A stretch of DNA of 64,000 nt from Sepiola atlantica. Its lineage: Eukaryota > Mollusca > Cephalopoda > Sepiida > Sepiolidae. Location of the stretch: assembly GCA_963556195.1 (NCBI GenBank), contig CAUVYP010001208.1, positions 2,852,001 through 2,916,000 of the forward strand, in the 5' to 3' direction. This document shows, piece by piece, positions 11,418 to 24,065 of this stretch; positions within the stretch are counted from its first letter, which is position 1, and each line of letters begins with the position of its first letter. A model generated the notes under the pieces. It did no database searches. It had not been told where the DNA came from and saw nothing but the letters and a program-made list of their open reading frames with translations. The translations under genes were made by a program, and so were the position numbers.

Positions 11418-12533
11418 TTAGTGCGATTTAAAGTTGATATCGCTTTTGTTTATAACTTCACCATTCTTTAGAATTGTGCAACGAAACTTTGCAGAGATAA
11501 GCGGAGTCACATGCTCTACTGAAGTACCAAGTTTCAGAAGTGCAGCTCTTTTACTGCCGGAGATATGTCGATACAAACTGAATACGCAAAACATCAACAA
11601 AATTTAGCGCGTTTTAAAGTTGATATCGCTTTTGTTTATAACTTCCACATTTATTCGAATTGTGCAACGAAACTTTGCACAGATTAGCGGAGTCACATGT
11701 TCTACTGAAGTACCAAGTTTCAGAAGTGCAGCTCTTGTACTGCCGGAGATATGTCGATAAAAACTGAATACGCAAACTATCAACAAAATTTAGTGCGATT
11801 TAAAGTTGATATCGCTTTTGTTTATAACTTCACCATTTTTTAGAATTGTGCAACGAAACTTTGCAGAGATAAGCGGAGTCACATGCTCTACTGAAGTACC
11901 AAGTTTCAGAATTGCAGCTCTTTTACTGCCGGAGATATGTCGATACAAACTGAATACGCAAAACATCGACAAAATTTAGCGCGTTTTAAAGTTGATATCG
12001 CTTTTGTTTATAACTTCCACATTTATTCGAATTGTGCAACGAAATTCTGCACAGATTAGCGGAGTCACATGTTCTACTGCAGTACCAAGTTTCAGAAGTG
12101 CAGCTCTTGTACTGCCGGAGATATGTCGATACAAACTGAATACGCAAAACATCAACAAAATTTAGCGCGTTTTAAAGTTGATATCGCTTTTGTTTATAAC
12201 TTCCACATTTATTCGAATTGTGCAACGAAACTTTGCAGACCGTCGCGGAGACACACGTTCTACTGAAGTACCAAGTTTCAGAAGTGCAGCTCTTGTACTG
12301 CCGGAGATATGTCGATACAAACTGAATACGCAAAACATCAACAAAATTTAGCGCGTTTTAAAGTTGATATCGCTTTTGTTTATAACTTCCACATTTATTC
12401 GAATTGTGCAACGAAACTTTGTAGACAGTCGCGGATAGGCCTTTTCTACTGAGGTACCAAGTTTCAGAAGTGCAGCTTATGTACTGCCGGAGATATGTCG
12501 ATACAAACTGAATACGCAAAACATCAACAAAAT
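10488..12533. repeat. 11-mer duplication unit, copy 1 (2046 bp)
   Basis: Order E-F-G-H-A*-B2-C2-B-I-D-F at 10488, 10674, 10860, 11046, 11232, 11418, 11604, 11790, 11976, 12162 and 12348. The closing F (12348) has the private GCAGCTTATGTACTG variant that recurs exactly 2046 bp later. It overlaps the second 13-mer copy, showing that duplications are nested. Confidence 0.92.
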
Positions 12534-14579
12534 TTAGCGCGTTTTAAAGTTGATATCGCTTTTGTTTATAACTTCCACATTTATTCGAATTGTGCAACGA
12601 AACTTTGCACAGATTAGCGGAGTCACATTTTCTACTGAAGTACCCAGTTTCAGAAGTGCAGCTCTTGTACTGCCGGAGATATGTCGATACAAACTGAATA
12701 CGCAAAACATCAACAAAATTTAGCGCGTTTTAAAGTTGATATCGCTTTTGTTTATAACTTCCACATTTATTCGAATTGTGCAACGAAACTTTGTAGACAG
12801 TCGCGGATAGGCCTTTTCTACTGAGGTACCCAGTTTCAGAAGTGCAGCTCTTGTACTGCCGGAGATATGTCGATACAAACTGAATACGCAAAACATCAAC
12901 AAAATTTAGCGCGTTTTAAAGTTGATATCGCTTTTGTTTATAACTTCCACATTTATTCGAATTGTGCAACGAAACTTTGCAGACAGTCGCGGAGACACAT
13001 GTTCTACTCAAGTACCAAGTTTCAGAAGTGCAGCTCTTGTACTGCCGGAGATATGTCGATACAAACCGAATACGCAAAACATCAACAAAATTTAGCGCGT
13101 TTTAAAGTTGATATCGCTTTTGTTTATAACTTCCACATTTATTCGAATTGTGCAACGAAACTTTGCACAGATTAGCGGAGTCAAATGTTCTACGGAAGTA
13201 CCAAGTTTCAGAAGTGCAGCTCTTGTACTGCCGGAGATATGTCGATACAAACTGAATACGCAAAACATCAACAAAATTTAGCGCGTTTTAAAGTTGATAT
13301 CGCTTTTGTTTATAACTTCCACATTTATTCGAATTGTGCAACGAAATTTTGCACTGATTAGCGGAGGCACATTTTCTACTGAAGTACCAAGTTTCAGAAG
13401 TGCAGCTCTTGTACTGCCGGAGATATGTCGATACAAACTGAATACGCAAACTATCAACAAAATTTAGTGCGATTTAAAGTTGATATCGCTTTTGTTTATA
13501 ACTTCACCATTCTTTAGAATTGTGCAACGAAACTTTGCAGAGATAAGCGGAGTCACATGCTCTACTGAAGTACCAAGTTTCAGAAGTGCAGCTCTTTTAC
13601 TGCCGGAGATATGTCGATACAAACTGAATACGCAAAACATCAACAAAATTTAGCGCGTTTTAAAGTTGATATCGCTTTTGTTTATAACTTCCACATTTAT
13701 TCGAATTGTGCAACGAAACTTTGCACAGATTAGCGGAGTCACATGTTCTACTGAAGTACCAAGTTTCAGAAGTGCAGCTCTTGTACTGCCGGAGATATGT
13801 CGATAAAAACTGAATACGCAAACTATCAACAAAATTTAGTGCGATTTAAAGTTGATATCGCTTTTGTTTATAACTTCACCATTTTTTAGAATTGTGCAAC
13901 GAAACTTTGCAGAGATAAGCGGAGTCACATGCTCTACTGAAGTACCAAGTTTCAGAATTGCAGCTCTTTTACTGCCGGAGATATGTCGATACAAACTGAA
14001 TACGCAAAACATCGACAAAATTTAGCGCGTTTTAAAGTTGATATCGCTTTTGTTTATAACTTCCACATTTATTCGAATTGTGCAACGAAATTCTGCACAG
14101 ATTAGCGGAGTCACATGTTCTACTGCAGTACCAAGTTTCAGAAGTGCAGCTCTTGTACTGCCGGAGATATGTCGATACAAACTGAATACGCAAAACATCA
14201 ACAAAATTTAGCGCGTTTTAAAGTTGATATCGCTTTTGTTTATAACTTCCACATTTATTCGAATTGTGCAACGAAACTTTGCAGACCGTCGCGGAGACAC
14301 ACGTTCTACTGAAGTACCAAGTTTCAGAAGTGCAGCTCTTGTACTGCCGGAGATATGTCGATACAAACTGAATACGCAAAACATCAACAAAATTTAGCGC
14401 GTTTTAAAGTTGATATCGCTTTTGTTTATAACTTCCACATTTATTCGAATTGTGCAACGAAACTTTGTAGACAGTCGCGGATAGGCCTTTTCTACTGAGG
14501 TACCAAGTTTCAGAAGTGCAGCTTATGTACTGCCGGAGATATGTCGATACAAACTGAATACGCAAAACATCAACAAAAT
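12534..14579. repeat. 11-mer duplication unit, copy 2 (2046 bp)
   Basis: The same 11 types follow in order from 12534, ending in F at 14394 with GCAGCTTATGTACTG. A private change CTACTCAAG lies in G (12906). H at 13092 has TCAAATGTTC, the usual form, not the TCAAATCTTC of copy 1. Confidence 0.92.
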
Positions 14580-16253
14580 TTAGCGCGTTTTAAAGTTGAT
14601 ATCGCTTTTGTTTATAACTTCCACATTTATTCGAATTGTGCAACGAAACTTTGCAGACAGTCGCGGAGACACATGTTCTACTGAAGTACCAAGTCTCAGA
14701 AGTGCAGCTCTTGTACTGCCGGAGATATGTCGATACAAACCGAATACGCAAAACATCAACAAAATTTAGCGCGTTTTAAAGTTGATATCGCTTTTGTTTA
14801 TAACTTCCACATTTATTCGAATTGTGCAACGAAATTTTGCACAGATTAGCGGAGGCACATTTTCTACTGAAGTACCAAGTTTCAGAAGTGCAGCTCTTGT
14901 ACTGCCGGAGATATGTCGATACAAACTGAATACGCAAAACATCAACAAAATTTAGCGCGTTTTAAAGTTGATATCGCTTTTGTTTATAACTTCCACATTT
15001 ATTCGAATTGTGCAACGAAATTTTGCACAGATTAGCGGAGGCACATTTTCTACTGAAGTACCAAGTTTCAGAAGTGCAGCTCTTGTACTGCCGGAGATAT
15101 GTCGATACAAACTGAATACGCAAACTATCAACAAAATTTAGTGCGATTTAAAGTTGATATCGCTTTTGTTTATAACTTCACCATTCTTTAGAATTGTGCA
15201 ACGAAACTTTGCAGAGATAAGCGGAGTCACATGCTCTACTGAAGTACCAAGTTTCAGAAGTGCAGCTCTTTTACTGCCGGAGATATGTCGATACAAACTG
15301 AATACGCAAAACATCAACAAAATTTAGCGCGTTTTAAAGTTGATATCGCTTTTGTTTATAACTTCCACATTTATTCGAATTGTGCAACGAAACTTTGCAC
15401 AGATTAGCGGAGTCACATGTTCTACTGAAGTACCAAGTTTCAGAAGTGCAGCTCTTGTACTGCCGGAGATATGTCGATAAAAACTGAATACGCAAACTAT
15501 CAACAAAATTTAGTGCGATTTAAAGTTGATATCGCTTTTGTTTATAACTTCACCATTTTTTAGAATTGTGCAACGAAACTTTGCAGAGATAAGCGGAGTC
15601 ACATGCTCTACTGAAGTACCAAGTTTCAGAATTGCAGCTCTTTTACTGCCGGAGATATGTCGATACAAACTGAATACGCAAAACATCGACAAAATTTAGC
15701 GCGTTTTAAAGTTGATATCGCTTTTGTTTATAACTTCCACATTTATTCGAATTGTGCAACGAAATTCTGCACAGATTAGCGGAGTCACATGTTCTACTGC
15801 AGTACCAAGTTTCAGAAGTGCATCTCTTGTACTGCCGGAGATATGTCGATACAAACTGAATACGCAAAACATCAACAAAATTTAGCGCGTTTTAAAGTTG
15901 ATATCGCTTTTGTTTATAACTTCCACATTTATTCGAATTGTGCAACGAAACTTTGCAGACCGTCGCGGAGACACACGTTCTACTGAAGTACCAAGTTTCA
16001 GAAGTGCAGCTCTTGTACTGCCGGAGATATGTCGATACAAACTGAATACGCAAAACATCAACAAAATTTAGCGCGTTTTAAAGTTGATATCGCTTTTGTT
16101 TATAACTTCCACATTTATTCGAATTGTGCAACGAAACTTTGTAGACAGTCGCGGATAGGCCTTTTCTACTGAGGTACCAAGTTTCAGAAGTGCAGCTCTT
16201 GTACTGCCGGAGATATGTCGATACAAACTGAATACGCAAAACATCAACAAAAT
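14580..16253. repeat. 9-mer HOR (G-A-A2-B2-C2-B-I-D-F), 1674 bp
   Basis: Starts: 14580, 14766, 14952, 15138, 15324, 15510, 15696, 15882 and 16068. First complete unit of the second HOR family. G here has AAGTCTCAG (t116c) as a family marker, absent from G of the left block. A private GCATCTCTTG lies in I (15696). Confidence 0.95.
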
Positions 16254-17555
16254 TTAGCGCGTTTTAAAGTTGATATCGCTTTTGTTTATAACTTCCACAT
16301 TTATTCGAATTGTGCAACGAAACTTTGCAGACAGTCGCGGAGACACATGTTCTACTGAAGTACCAAGTCTCAGAAGTGCAGCTCTTGTACTGCCGGAGAT
16401 ATGTCGATACAAACCGAATACGCAAAACATCAACAAAATTTAGCGCGTTTTAAAGTTGATATCGCTTTTGTTTATAACTTCCACATTTATTCGAATTGTG
16501 CAACGAAATTTTGCACAGATTAGCGGAGGCACATTTTCTACTGAAGTACCAAGTTTTAGAAGTGCAGCTCTTGTACTGCCGGAGATATGTCGATACAAAC
16601 TGAATACGCAAAACATCAACAAAATTTAGCGCGTTTTAAAGTTGATATCGCTTTTGTTTATAACTTCCACATTTATTCGAATTGTGCAACGAAATTTTGC
16701 ACAGATTAGCGGAGGCACATTTTCTACTGAAGTACCAAGTTTCAGAAGTGCAGCTCTTGTACTGCCGGAGATATGTCGATACAAACTGAATACGCAAACT
16801 ATCAACAAAATTTAGTGCGATTTAAAGTTGATATCGCTTTTGTTTATAACTTCACCATTCTTTAGAATTGTGCAACGAAACTTTGCAGAGATAAGCGGAG
16901 TCACATGCTCTACTGAAGTACCAAGTTTCAGAAGTGCAGCTCTTGTACTGCCGGAGATATGTCGATACAAACTGAATACGCAAAACATCAACAAAATTTA
17001 GCGCGTTTTAAAGTTAATATCGCTTTTGTTTATAACTTCCACATTTATTCGAATTGTGCAACGAAACTTTGCATAGATTAGCGGAGTCACATGTTCTACT
17101 GAAGTACCAAGTTTCAGAAGTGCAGTTCTTGTACTGCCGGAGATATGTCGATAAAAACTGAATACGCAAACTATCAACAAAATTTAGTGCGATTTAAAGT
17201 TGATATCGCTTTTGTTTATAACTTCACCATTCTTTAGAATTGTGCAACGAAACTTTGCAGAGATAAGCGGAGTCACATGCTCTACTGAAGTACCAAGTTT
17301 CAGAATTGCAGCTCTTTTACTGCCGGAGATATGTCGATACAAACTGAATACGCAAAACATCGACAAAATTTAGCGCGTTTTAAAGTTGATATCGCTTTTG
17401 TTTATAACTTCCACATTTATTCGAATTGTGCAACGAAACTTTGTAGACAGTCGCGGATAGGCCTTTTCTACTGAGGTACCAAGTTTCAGAAGTGCAGCTC
17501 TTGTACTGCCGGAGATATGTCGATACAAACTGAATACGCAAAACATCAACAAAAT
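16254..17555. repeat. 9-mer HOR, 7-monomer deletion variant (1302 bp)
   Basis: Order G-A-A2-B2-C2-B-F. I and D are absent between B (17184) and F (17370), an in-register loss of 372 bp. B2 (16812) has CTTGTACTG instead of the usual CTTTTACTG. C2 (16998) has GCAGTTCTTG, a variant also at 21648 and 24810. Confidence 0.93.
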
Positions 17556-19229
17556 TTAGCGCGTTTTAAAGTTGATATCGCTTTTGTTTATAACTTCCAC
17601 ATTTATTCGAATTGTGCAACGAAACTTTGCAGACAGTCGCGGAGACACATGTTCTACTGAAGTACCAAGTCTCAGAAGTGCAGCTCTTGTACTGCCGGAG
17701 ATATGTCGATACAAACCGAATACGCAAAACATCAACAAAATTTAGCGCGTTTTAAAGTTGATATCGCTTTTGTTTATAACTTCCACATTTATTCGAATTG
17801 TGCAACGAAATTTTGCACAGATTAGCGGAGGCACATTTTCTACTGAAGTACCAAGTTTCAGAAGTGCAGCTCTTGTACTGCCGGAGATATGTCGATACAA
17901 ACTGAATACGCAAAACATCAACAAAATTTAGCGCGTTTTAAAGTTGATATCGCTTTTGTTTATAACTTCCACATTTATTCGAATTGTGCAACGAAATTTT
18001 GCACAGATTAGCGGAGGCACATTTTCTACTGAAGTACCAAGTTTCAGAAGTGCAGCTCTTGTACTGCCGGAGATATGTCGATACAAACTGAATACGCAAA
18101 CTATCAACAAAATTTAGTGCGATTTAAAGTTGATATCGCTTTTGTTTATAACTTCACCATTCTTTAGAATTGTGCAACGAAACTTTGCAGAGATAAGCGG
18201 AGTCACATGCTCTACTGAAGTACCAAGTTTCAGAAGTGCAGCTCTTTTACTGCCGGAGATATGTCGATACAAACTGAATACGCAAAACATCAACAAAATT
18301 TAGCGCGTTTTAAAGTTGATATCGCTTTTGTTTATAACTTCCACATTTATTCGAATTGTGCAACGAAACTTTGCACAGATTAGCGGAGTCACATGTTCTA
18401 CTGAAGTACCAAGTTTCAGAAGTGCAGCTCTTGTACTGCCGGAGATATGTCGATAAAAACTGAATACGCAAACTATCAACAAAATTTAGTGCGATTTAAA
18501 GTTGATATCGCTTTTGTTTATAACTTCACCATTTTTTAGAATTGTGCTACGAAACTTTGCAGAGATAAGCGGAGTCACATGCTCTACTGAAGTACCAAGT
18601 TTCAGAATTGCAGCTCTTTTACTGCCGGAGATATGTCGATACAAACTGAATACGCAAAACATCGACAAAATTTAGCGCGTTTTAAAGTTGATATCGCTTT
18701 TGTTTATAACTTCCACATTTATTCGAATTGTGCAACGAAATTCTGCACAGATTAGCGGAGTCACATGTTCTACTGCAGTGCCAAGTTTCAGAAGTGCAGC
18801 TCTTGTACTGCCGGAGATATGTCGATACAAACTGAATACGCAAAACATCAACAAAATTTAGCGCGTTTTAAAGTTGATATCGCTTTTGTTTATAACTTCC
18901 ACATTTATTCGAATTGTGCAACGAAACTTTGCAGACCGTCGCGGAGACACACGTTCTACTGAAGTACCAAGTTTCAGAAGTGCAGCTCTTGTACTGCCGG
19001 AGATATGTCGATACAAACTGAATACGCAAAACATCAACAAAATTTAGCGCGTTTTAAAGTTGATATCGCTTTTGTTTATAACTTCCACATTTATTCGAAT
19101 TGTGCAAGGAAACTTTGTAGACAGTCGCGGATAGGCCTTTTCTACTGAGGTACCAAGTTTCAGAAGTGCAGCTCTTGTACTGCCGGAGATATGTCGATAC
19201 AAACTGAATACGCAAAACATCAACAAAAT
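17556..19229. repeat. 9-mer HOR, 1674 bp
   Basis: Full order G-A-A2-B2-C2-B-I-D-F from 17556. Its right part (from B at 18486, TGTGCTACG) carries private variants repeated 1674 bp later: AGTGCCAAG in I (18672) and GCAAGGAAAC in F (19044). Confidence 0.95.
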
Positions 19230-20903
19230 TTAGCGCGTTTTAAAGTTGATATCGCTTTTGTTTATAACTTCCACATTTATTCGAATTGTGCAACGAAACT
19301 TTGCAGACAGTCGCGGAGACACATGTTCTACTGAAGTACCAAGTCTCAGAAGTGCAGCTCTTGTACTGCCGGAGATATGTCGATACAAACCGAATACGCA
19401 AAACATCAACAAAATTTAGCGCGTTTTAAAGTTGATATCGCTTTTGTTTATAACTTCCACATTTATTCGAATTGTGCAACGAAATTTTGCACAGATTAGC
19501 GGAGGCACATTTTCTACTGAAGTACCAAGTTTCAAAAGTGCAGCTCTTGTACTGCCGGAGATATGTCGATACAAACTGAATACGCAAAACATCAACAAAA
19601 TTTAGCGCGTTTTAAAGTTGATATCGCTTTTGTTTATAACTTCAACATTTATTCGAATTGTGCAACGAAATTTTGCACAGATTAGCGGAGGCACATTTTC
19701 TACTGAAGTACCAAGTTTCAGAAGTGCAGCTCTTGTACTGCCGGAGATATGTCGATACAAACTGAATACGCAAACTATCAACAAAATTGAGTGCGATTTA
19801 AAGTTGATATCGCTTTTGTTTATAACTTCACCATTCTTTAGAATTGTGCAACGAAACTTTGCAGAGATAAGCGGAGTCACATGCTCTACTGAAGTACCAA
19901 GTTTCAGAAGTGCAGCTCTTTTACTGCCGGAGATATGTCGATACAAACTGAATACGCAAAACATCAACAAAATTTAGCGCGTTTTAAAGTTGATATCGCT
20001 TTTGTTTATAACTTCCACATTTATTCGAATTGTGCAACGAAACTTTGCACAGATTAGCGGAGTCACATGTTCTACTGAAGTACCAAGTTTCAGAAGTGCA
20101 GCTCTTGTACTGCCGGAGATATGTCGATAAAAACTGAATACGCAAACTATCAACAAAATTTAGTGCGATTTAAAGTTGATATCGCTTTTGTTTATAACTT
20201 CACCATTTTTTAGAATTGTGCTACGAAACTTTGCAGAGATAAGCGGAGTCACATGCTCTACTGAAGTACCAAGTTTCAGAATTGCAGCTCTTTTACTGCC
20301 GGAGATATGTCGATACAAACTGAATACGCAAAACATCGACAAAATTTAGCGCGTTTTAAAGTTGATATCGCTTTTGTTTATAACTTCCACATTTATTCGA
20401 ATTGTGCAACGAAATTCTGCACAGATTAGCGGAGTCACATGTTCTACTGCAGTGCCAAGTTTCAGAAGTGCAGCTCTTGTACTGCCGGAGATATGTCGAT
20501 ACAAACTGAATACGCAAAACATCAACAAAATTTAGCGCGTTTTAAAGTTGATATCGCTTTTGTTTATAACTTCCACATTTATTCGAATTGTGCAACGAAA
20601 CTTTGCAGACCGTCGCGGAGACACACGTTCTACTGAAGTACCAAGTTTCAGAAGTGCAGCTCTTGTACTGCCGGAGATATGTCGATACAAACTGAATACG
20701 CAAAACATCAACAAAATTTAGCGCGTTTTAAAGTTGATATCGCTTTTGTTTATAACTTCCACATTTATTCGAATTGTGCAAGGAAACTTTGTAGACAGTC
20801 GCGGATAGGCCTTTTCTACTGAGGTACCAAGTTTCAGAAGTGCAGCTCTTGTACTGCCGGAGATATGTCGATACAAACTGAATACGCAAAACATCAACAA
20901 AAT
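19230..20903. repeat. 9-mer HOR, 1674 bp
   Basis: Full order from 19230. A (19416) has TTTCAAAAGTG and A2 (19602) has ACTTCAACATTT; B2 starts with ATTGAGTGCG at 19785-19794, replacing the usual ATTTAGTGCG. All of these recur in the next unit, so the two are very recent duplicates. Confidence 0.95.
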
Positions 20904-22577
20904 TTAGCGCGTTTTAAAGTTGATATCGCTTTTGTTTATAACTTCCACATTTATTCGAATTGTGCAACGAAACTTTGCAGACAGTCGCGGAGACACATGT
21001 TCTACTGAAGTACCAAGTCTCAGAAGTGCAGCTCTTGTACTGCCGGAGATATGTCGATACAAACCGAATACGCAAAACATCAACAAAATTTAGCGCGTTT
21101 TAAAGTTGATATCGCTTTTGTTTATAACTTCCACATTTATTCGAATTGTGCAACGAAATTTTGCACAGATTAGCGGAGGCACATTTTCTACTGAAGTACC
21201 AAGTTTCAAAAGTGCAGCTCTTGTACTGCCGGAGATATGTCGATACAAACTGAATACGCAAAACATCAACAAAATTTAGCGCGTTTTAAAGTTGATATCG
21301 CTTTTGTTTATAACTTCAACATTTATTCGAATTGTGCAACGAAATTTTGCACAGATTAGCGGAGGCACATTTTCTACTGAAGTACCAAGTTTCAGAAGTG
21401 CAGCTCTTGTACTGCCGGAGATATGTCGATACAAACTGAATACGCAAACTATCAACAAAATTGAGTGCGATTTAAAGTTGATATCGCTTTTGTTTATAAC
21501 TTCACCATTCTTTAGAATTGTGCAACGAAACTTTGCAGAGATAAGCGGAGTCACATGCTCTACTGAAGTACCAAGTTTCAGAAGTGCAGCTCTTTTACTG
21601 CCGGAGATATGTCGATACAAACTGAATACGCAAAACATCAACAAAATTTAGCGCGTTTTAAAGTTGATATCGCTTTTGTTTATAACTTCCACATTTATTC
21701 GAATTGTGCAACGAAACTTTGCACAGATTAGCGGAGTCACATGTTCTACTGAAGTACCAAGTTTCAGAAGTGCAGTTCTTGTACTGCCGGAGATATGTCG
21801 ATAAAAACTGAATACGCAAACTATCAACAAAATTTAGTGCGATTTAAAGTTGATATCGCTTTTGTTTATAACTTCACCATTCTTTAGAATTGTGCAACGA
21901 AACTTTGCAGAGATAAGCGGAGTCACATGCTCTACTGAAGTACCAAGTTTCAGAATTGCAGCTCTTTTACTGCCGGAGATATGTCGATACAAACTGAATA
22001 CGCAAAACATCGACAAAATTTAGCGCGTTTTAAAGTTGATATCGCTTTTGTTTATAACTTCCACATTTATTCGAATTGTGCAACGAAATTCTGCACAGAT
22101 TAGCGTAGTCACATGTTCTACTGAAGTACCAAGTTTCAGAAGTGCAGCTCTTGTACTGCCGGAGATATGTCGATACAAACTGAATACGCAAAACATCAAC
22201 AAAATTTAGCGCGTTTTAAAGTTGATATCGCTTTTGTTTATAACTTCCACATTTATTCGAATTGTGCAACGAAACTTTGCAGACCGTCGCGGAGACACAC
22301 GTTCTACTGAAGTACCAAGTTTCAGAAGTGCAGCTCTTGTACTGCCGGAGATATGTCGATACAAACTGAATACGCAAAACATCAACAAAATTTAGCGCGT
22401 TTTAAAGTTGATATCGCTTTTGTTTATAACTTCCACATTTATTCGAATTGTGCAACGAAACTTTGTAGACAGTCGCGGATAGGCCTTTTCTACTGAGGTA
22501 CCAAGTTTCAGAAGTGCAGCTCTTGTACTGCCGGAGATATGTCGATACAAACTGAATACGCAAAACATCAACAAAAT
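20904..22577. repeat. 9-mer HOR, 1674 bp
   Basis: Full order from 20904, sharing TTTCAAAAGTG (A, 21090), ACTTCAACATTT (A2, 21276) and ATTGAGTGCG (B2) with the previous unit. From C2 (21648, GCAGTTCTTG) and I (22020, TAGCGTAGTC) onward the variants differ from the previous unit, marking the end of the recent duplicate near 21770. Confidence 0.95.
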
Positions 22578-24065
22578 TTAGCGCGTTTTAAAGTTGATAT
22601 CGCTTTTGTTTATAACTTCCACATTTATTCGAATTGTGCAACGAAACTTTGCAGACAGTCGCGGAGACACATGTTCTACTGAAGTACCAAGTCTCAGAAG
22701 TGCAGCTCTTGTACTGCCGGAGATATGTCGATACAAACCGAATACGCAAAACATCAACAAAATTTAGCGCGTTTTAAAGTTGATATCGCTTTTGTTTATA
22801 ACTTCCACATTTATTCGAATTGTGCAACGAAACTTTGCACAGATTAGCGGAGGCACATTTTCTACTGAAGTACCAAGTTTAAGAAGTGCAGCTCTTGTAC
22901 TGCCGGAGATATGTCGATACAAACTGAATACGCAAACTATCAACAAAATTTAGTGCGATTTAAAGTTGATATCGCTTTTGTTTATAACTTCACCATTCTT
23001 TAGAATTGTGCAACGAAACTTTGCAGAGATAAGCGGAGTCACATGCTCTACTGAAGTACCAAGTTTCAGAAGTGCAGCTCTTTTACTGCCGGAGATATGT
23101 CGATACAAACTGAATACGCAAAACATCAACAAAATTTAGCGCGTTTTAAAGTTGATATCGCTTTTGTTTATAACTTCCACATTTATTCGAATTGTGCAAC
23201 GAAACTTTGCACAGATTAGCGGAGTCACATGTTCTACTGAAGTACCAAGTTTCAGAAGTGCAGCTCTTGTACTGCCGGAGATATGTCGATAAAAACTGAA
23301 TACGCAAACTATCAACAAAATTTAGTGCGATTTAAAGTTGATATCGCTTTTGTTTATAACTACACCATTCTTTAGAATTGTGCAACGAAACTTTGCAGAG
23401 ATAAGCGGAGTCACATGCTCTACTGAAGTACCAAGTTTCAGAATTGCAGCTCTTTTACTGCCGGAGATATGTCGATACAAACTGAATACGCAAAACATCG
23501 ACAAAATTTAGCGCGTTTTAAAGTTGATATCGCTTTTGTTTATAACTTCCACATTTATTCGAATTGTGCAACGAAATTCTGCACAGATTAGCGTAGTCAC
23601 ATGTTCTACTGAAGTACCACGTTTCAGAAGTGCAGCTCTTGTACTGCCGGAGATATGTCGATATAAATTGAATACGCAAAACATCAACAAAATTTAGCGC
23701 GTTTTAAAGTTGATATCGCTTTTGTTTATAACTTCCACATTTATTCGAATTGTGCAACGAAACTTTGCAGACCGTCGCGGAGACACACGTTCTACTGAAG
23801 TACCAAGTTTCAGAAGTGCAGCTCTTGTACTGCCGGAGATATGTCGATACAAACTGAATACGCAAAACATCAACAAAATTTAGCGCGTTTTAAAGTTGAT
23901 ATCGCTTTTGTTTATAACTTCCACATTTATTCGAATTGTGCAAGGAAACTTTGTAGACAGTCGCGGATAGGCCTTTTCTACTGAGGTACCAAGTTTCAGA
24001 AGTGCAGCTCTTGTACTGCCGGAGATATGTCGATACAAACTGAATACGCAAAACATCAACAAAAT
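22578..24065. repeat. 9-mer HOR, 8-monomer variant (1488 bp)
   Basis: Order G-A2-B2-C2-B-I-D-F; one A is missing. The monomer at 22764 has AACTTTGCAC with GGAGGCAC, TTTAAGAAG and CAAACTATC, so it is a recombinant between C-like, A and A2 sequence. B (23322) has AACTACACC; I (23508) has ACCACGTTTC and GATATAAATTG. Confidence 0.93.
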
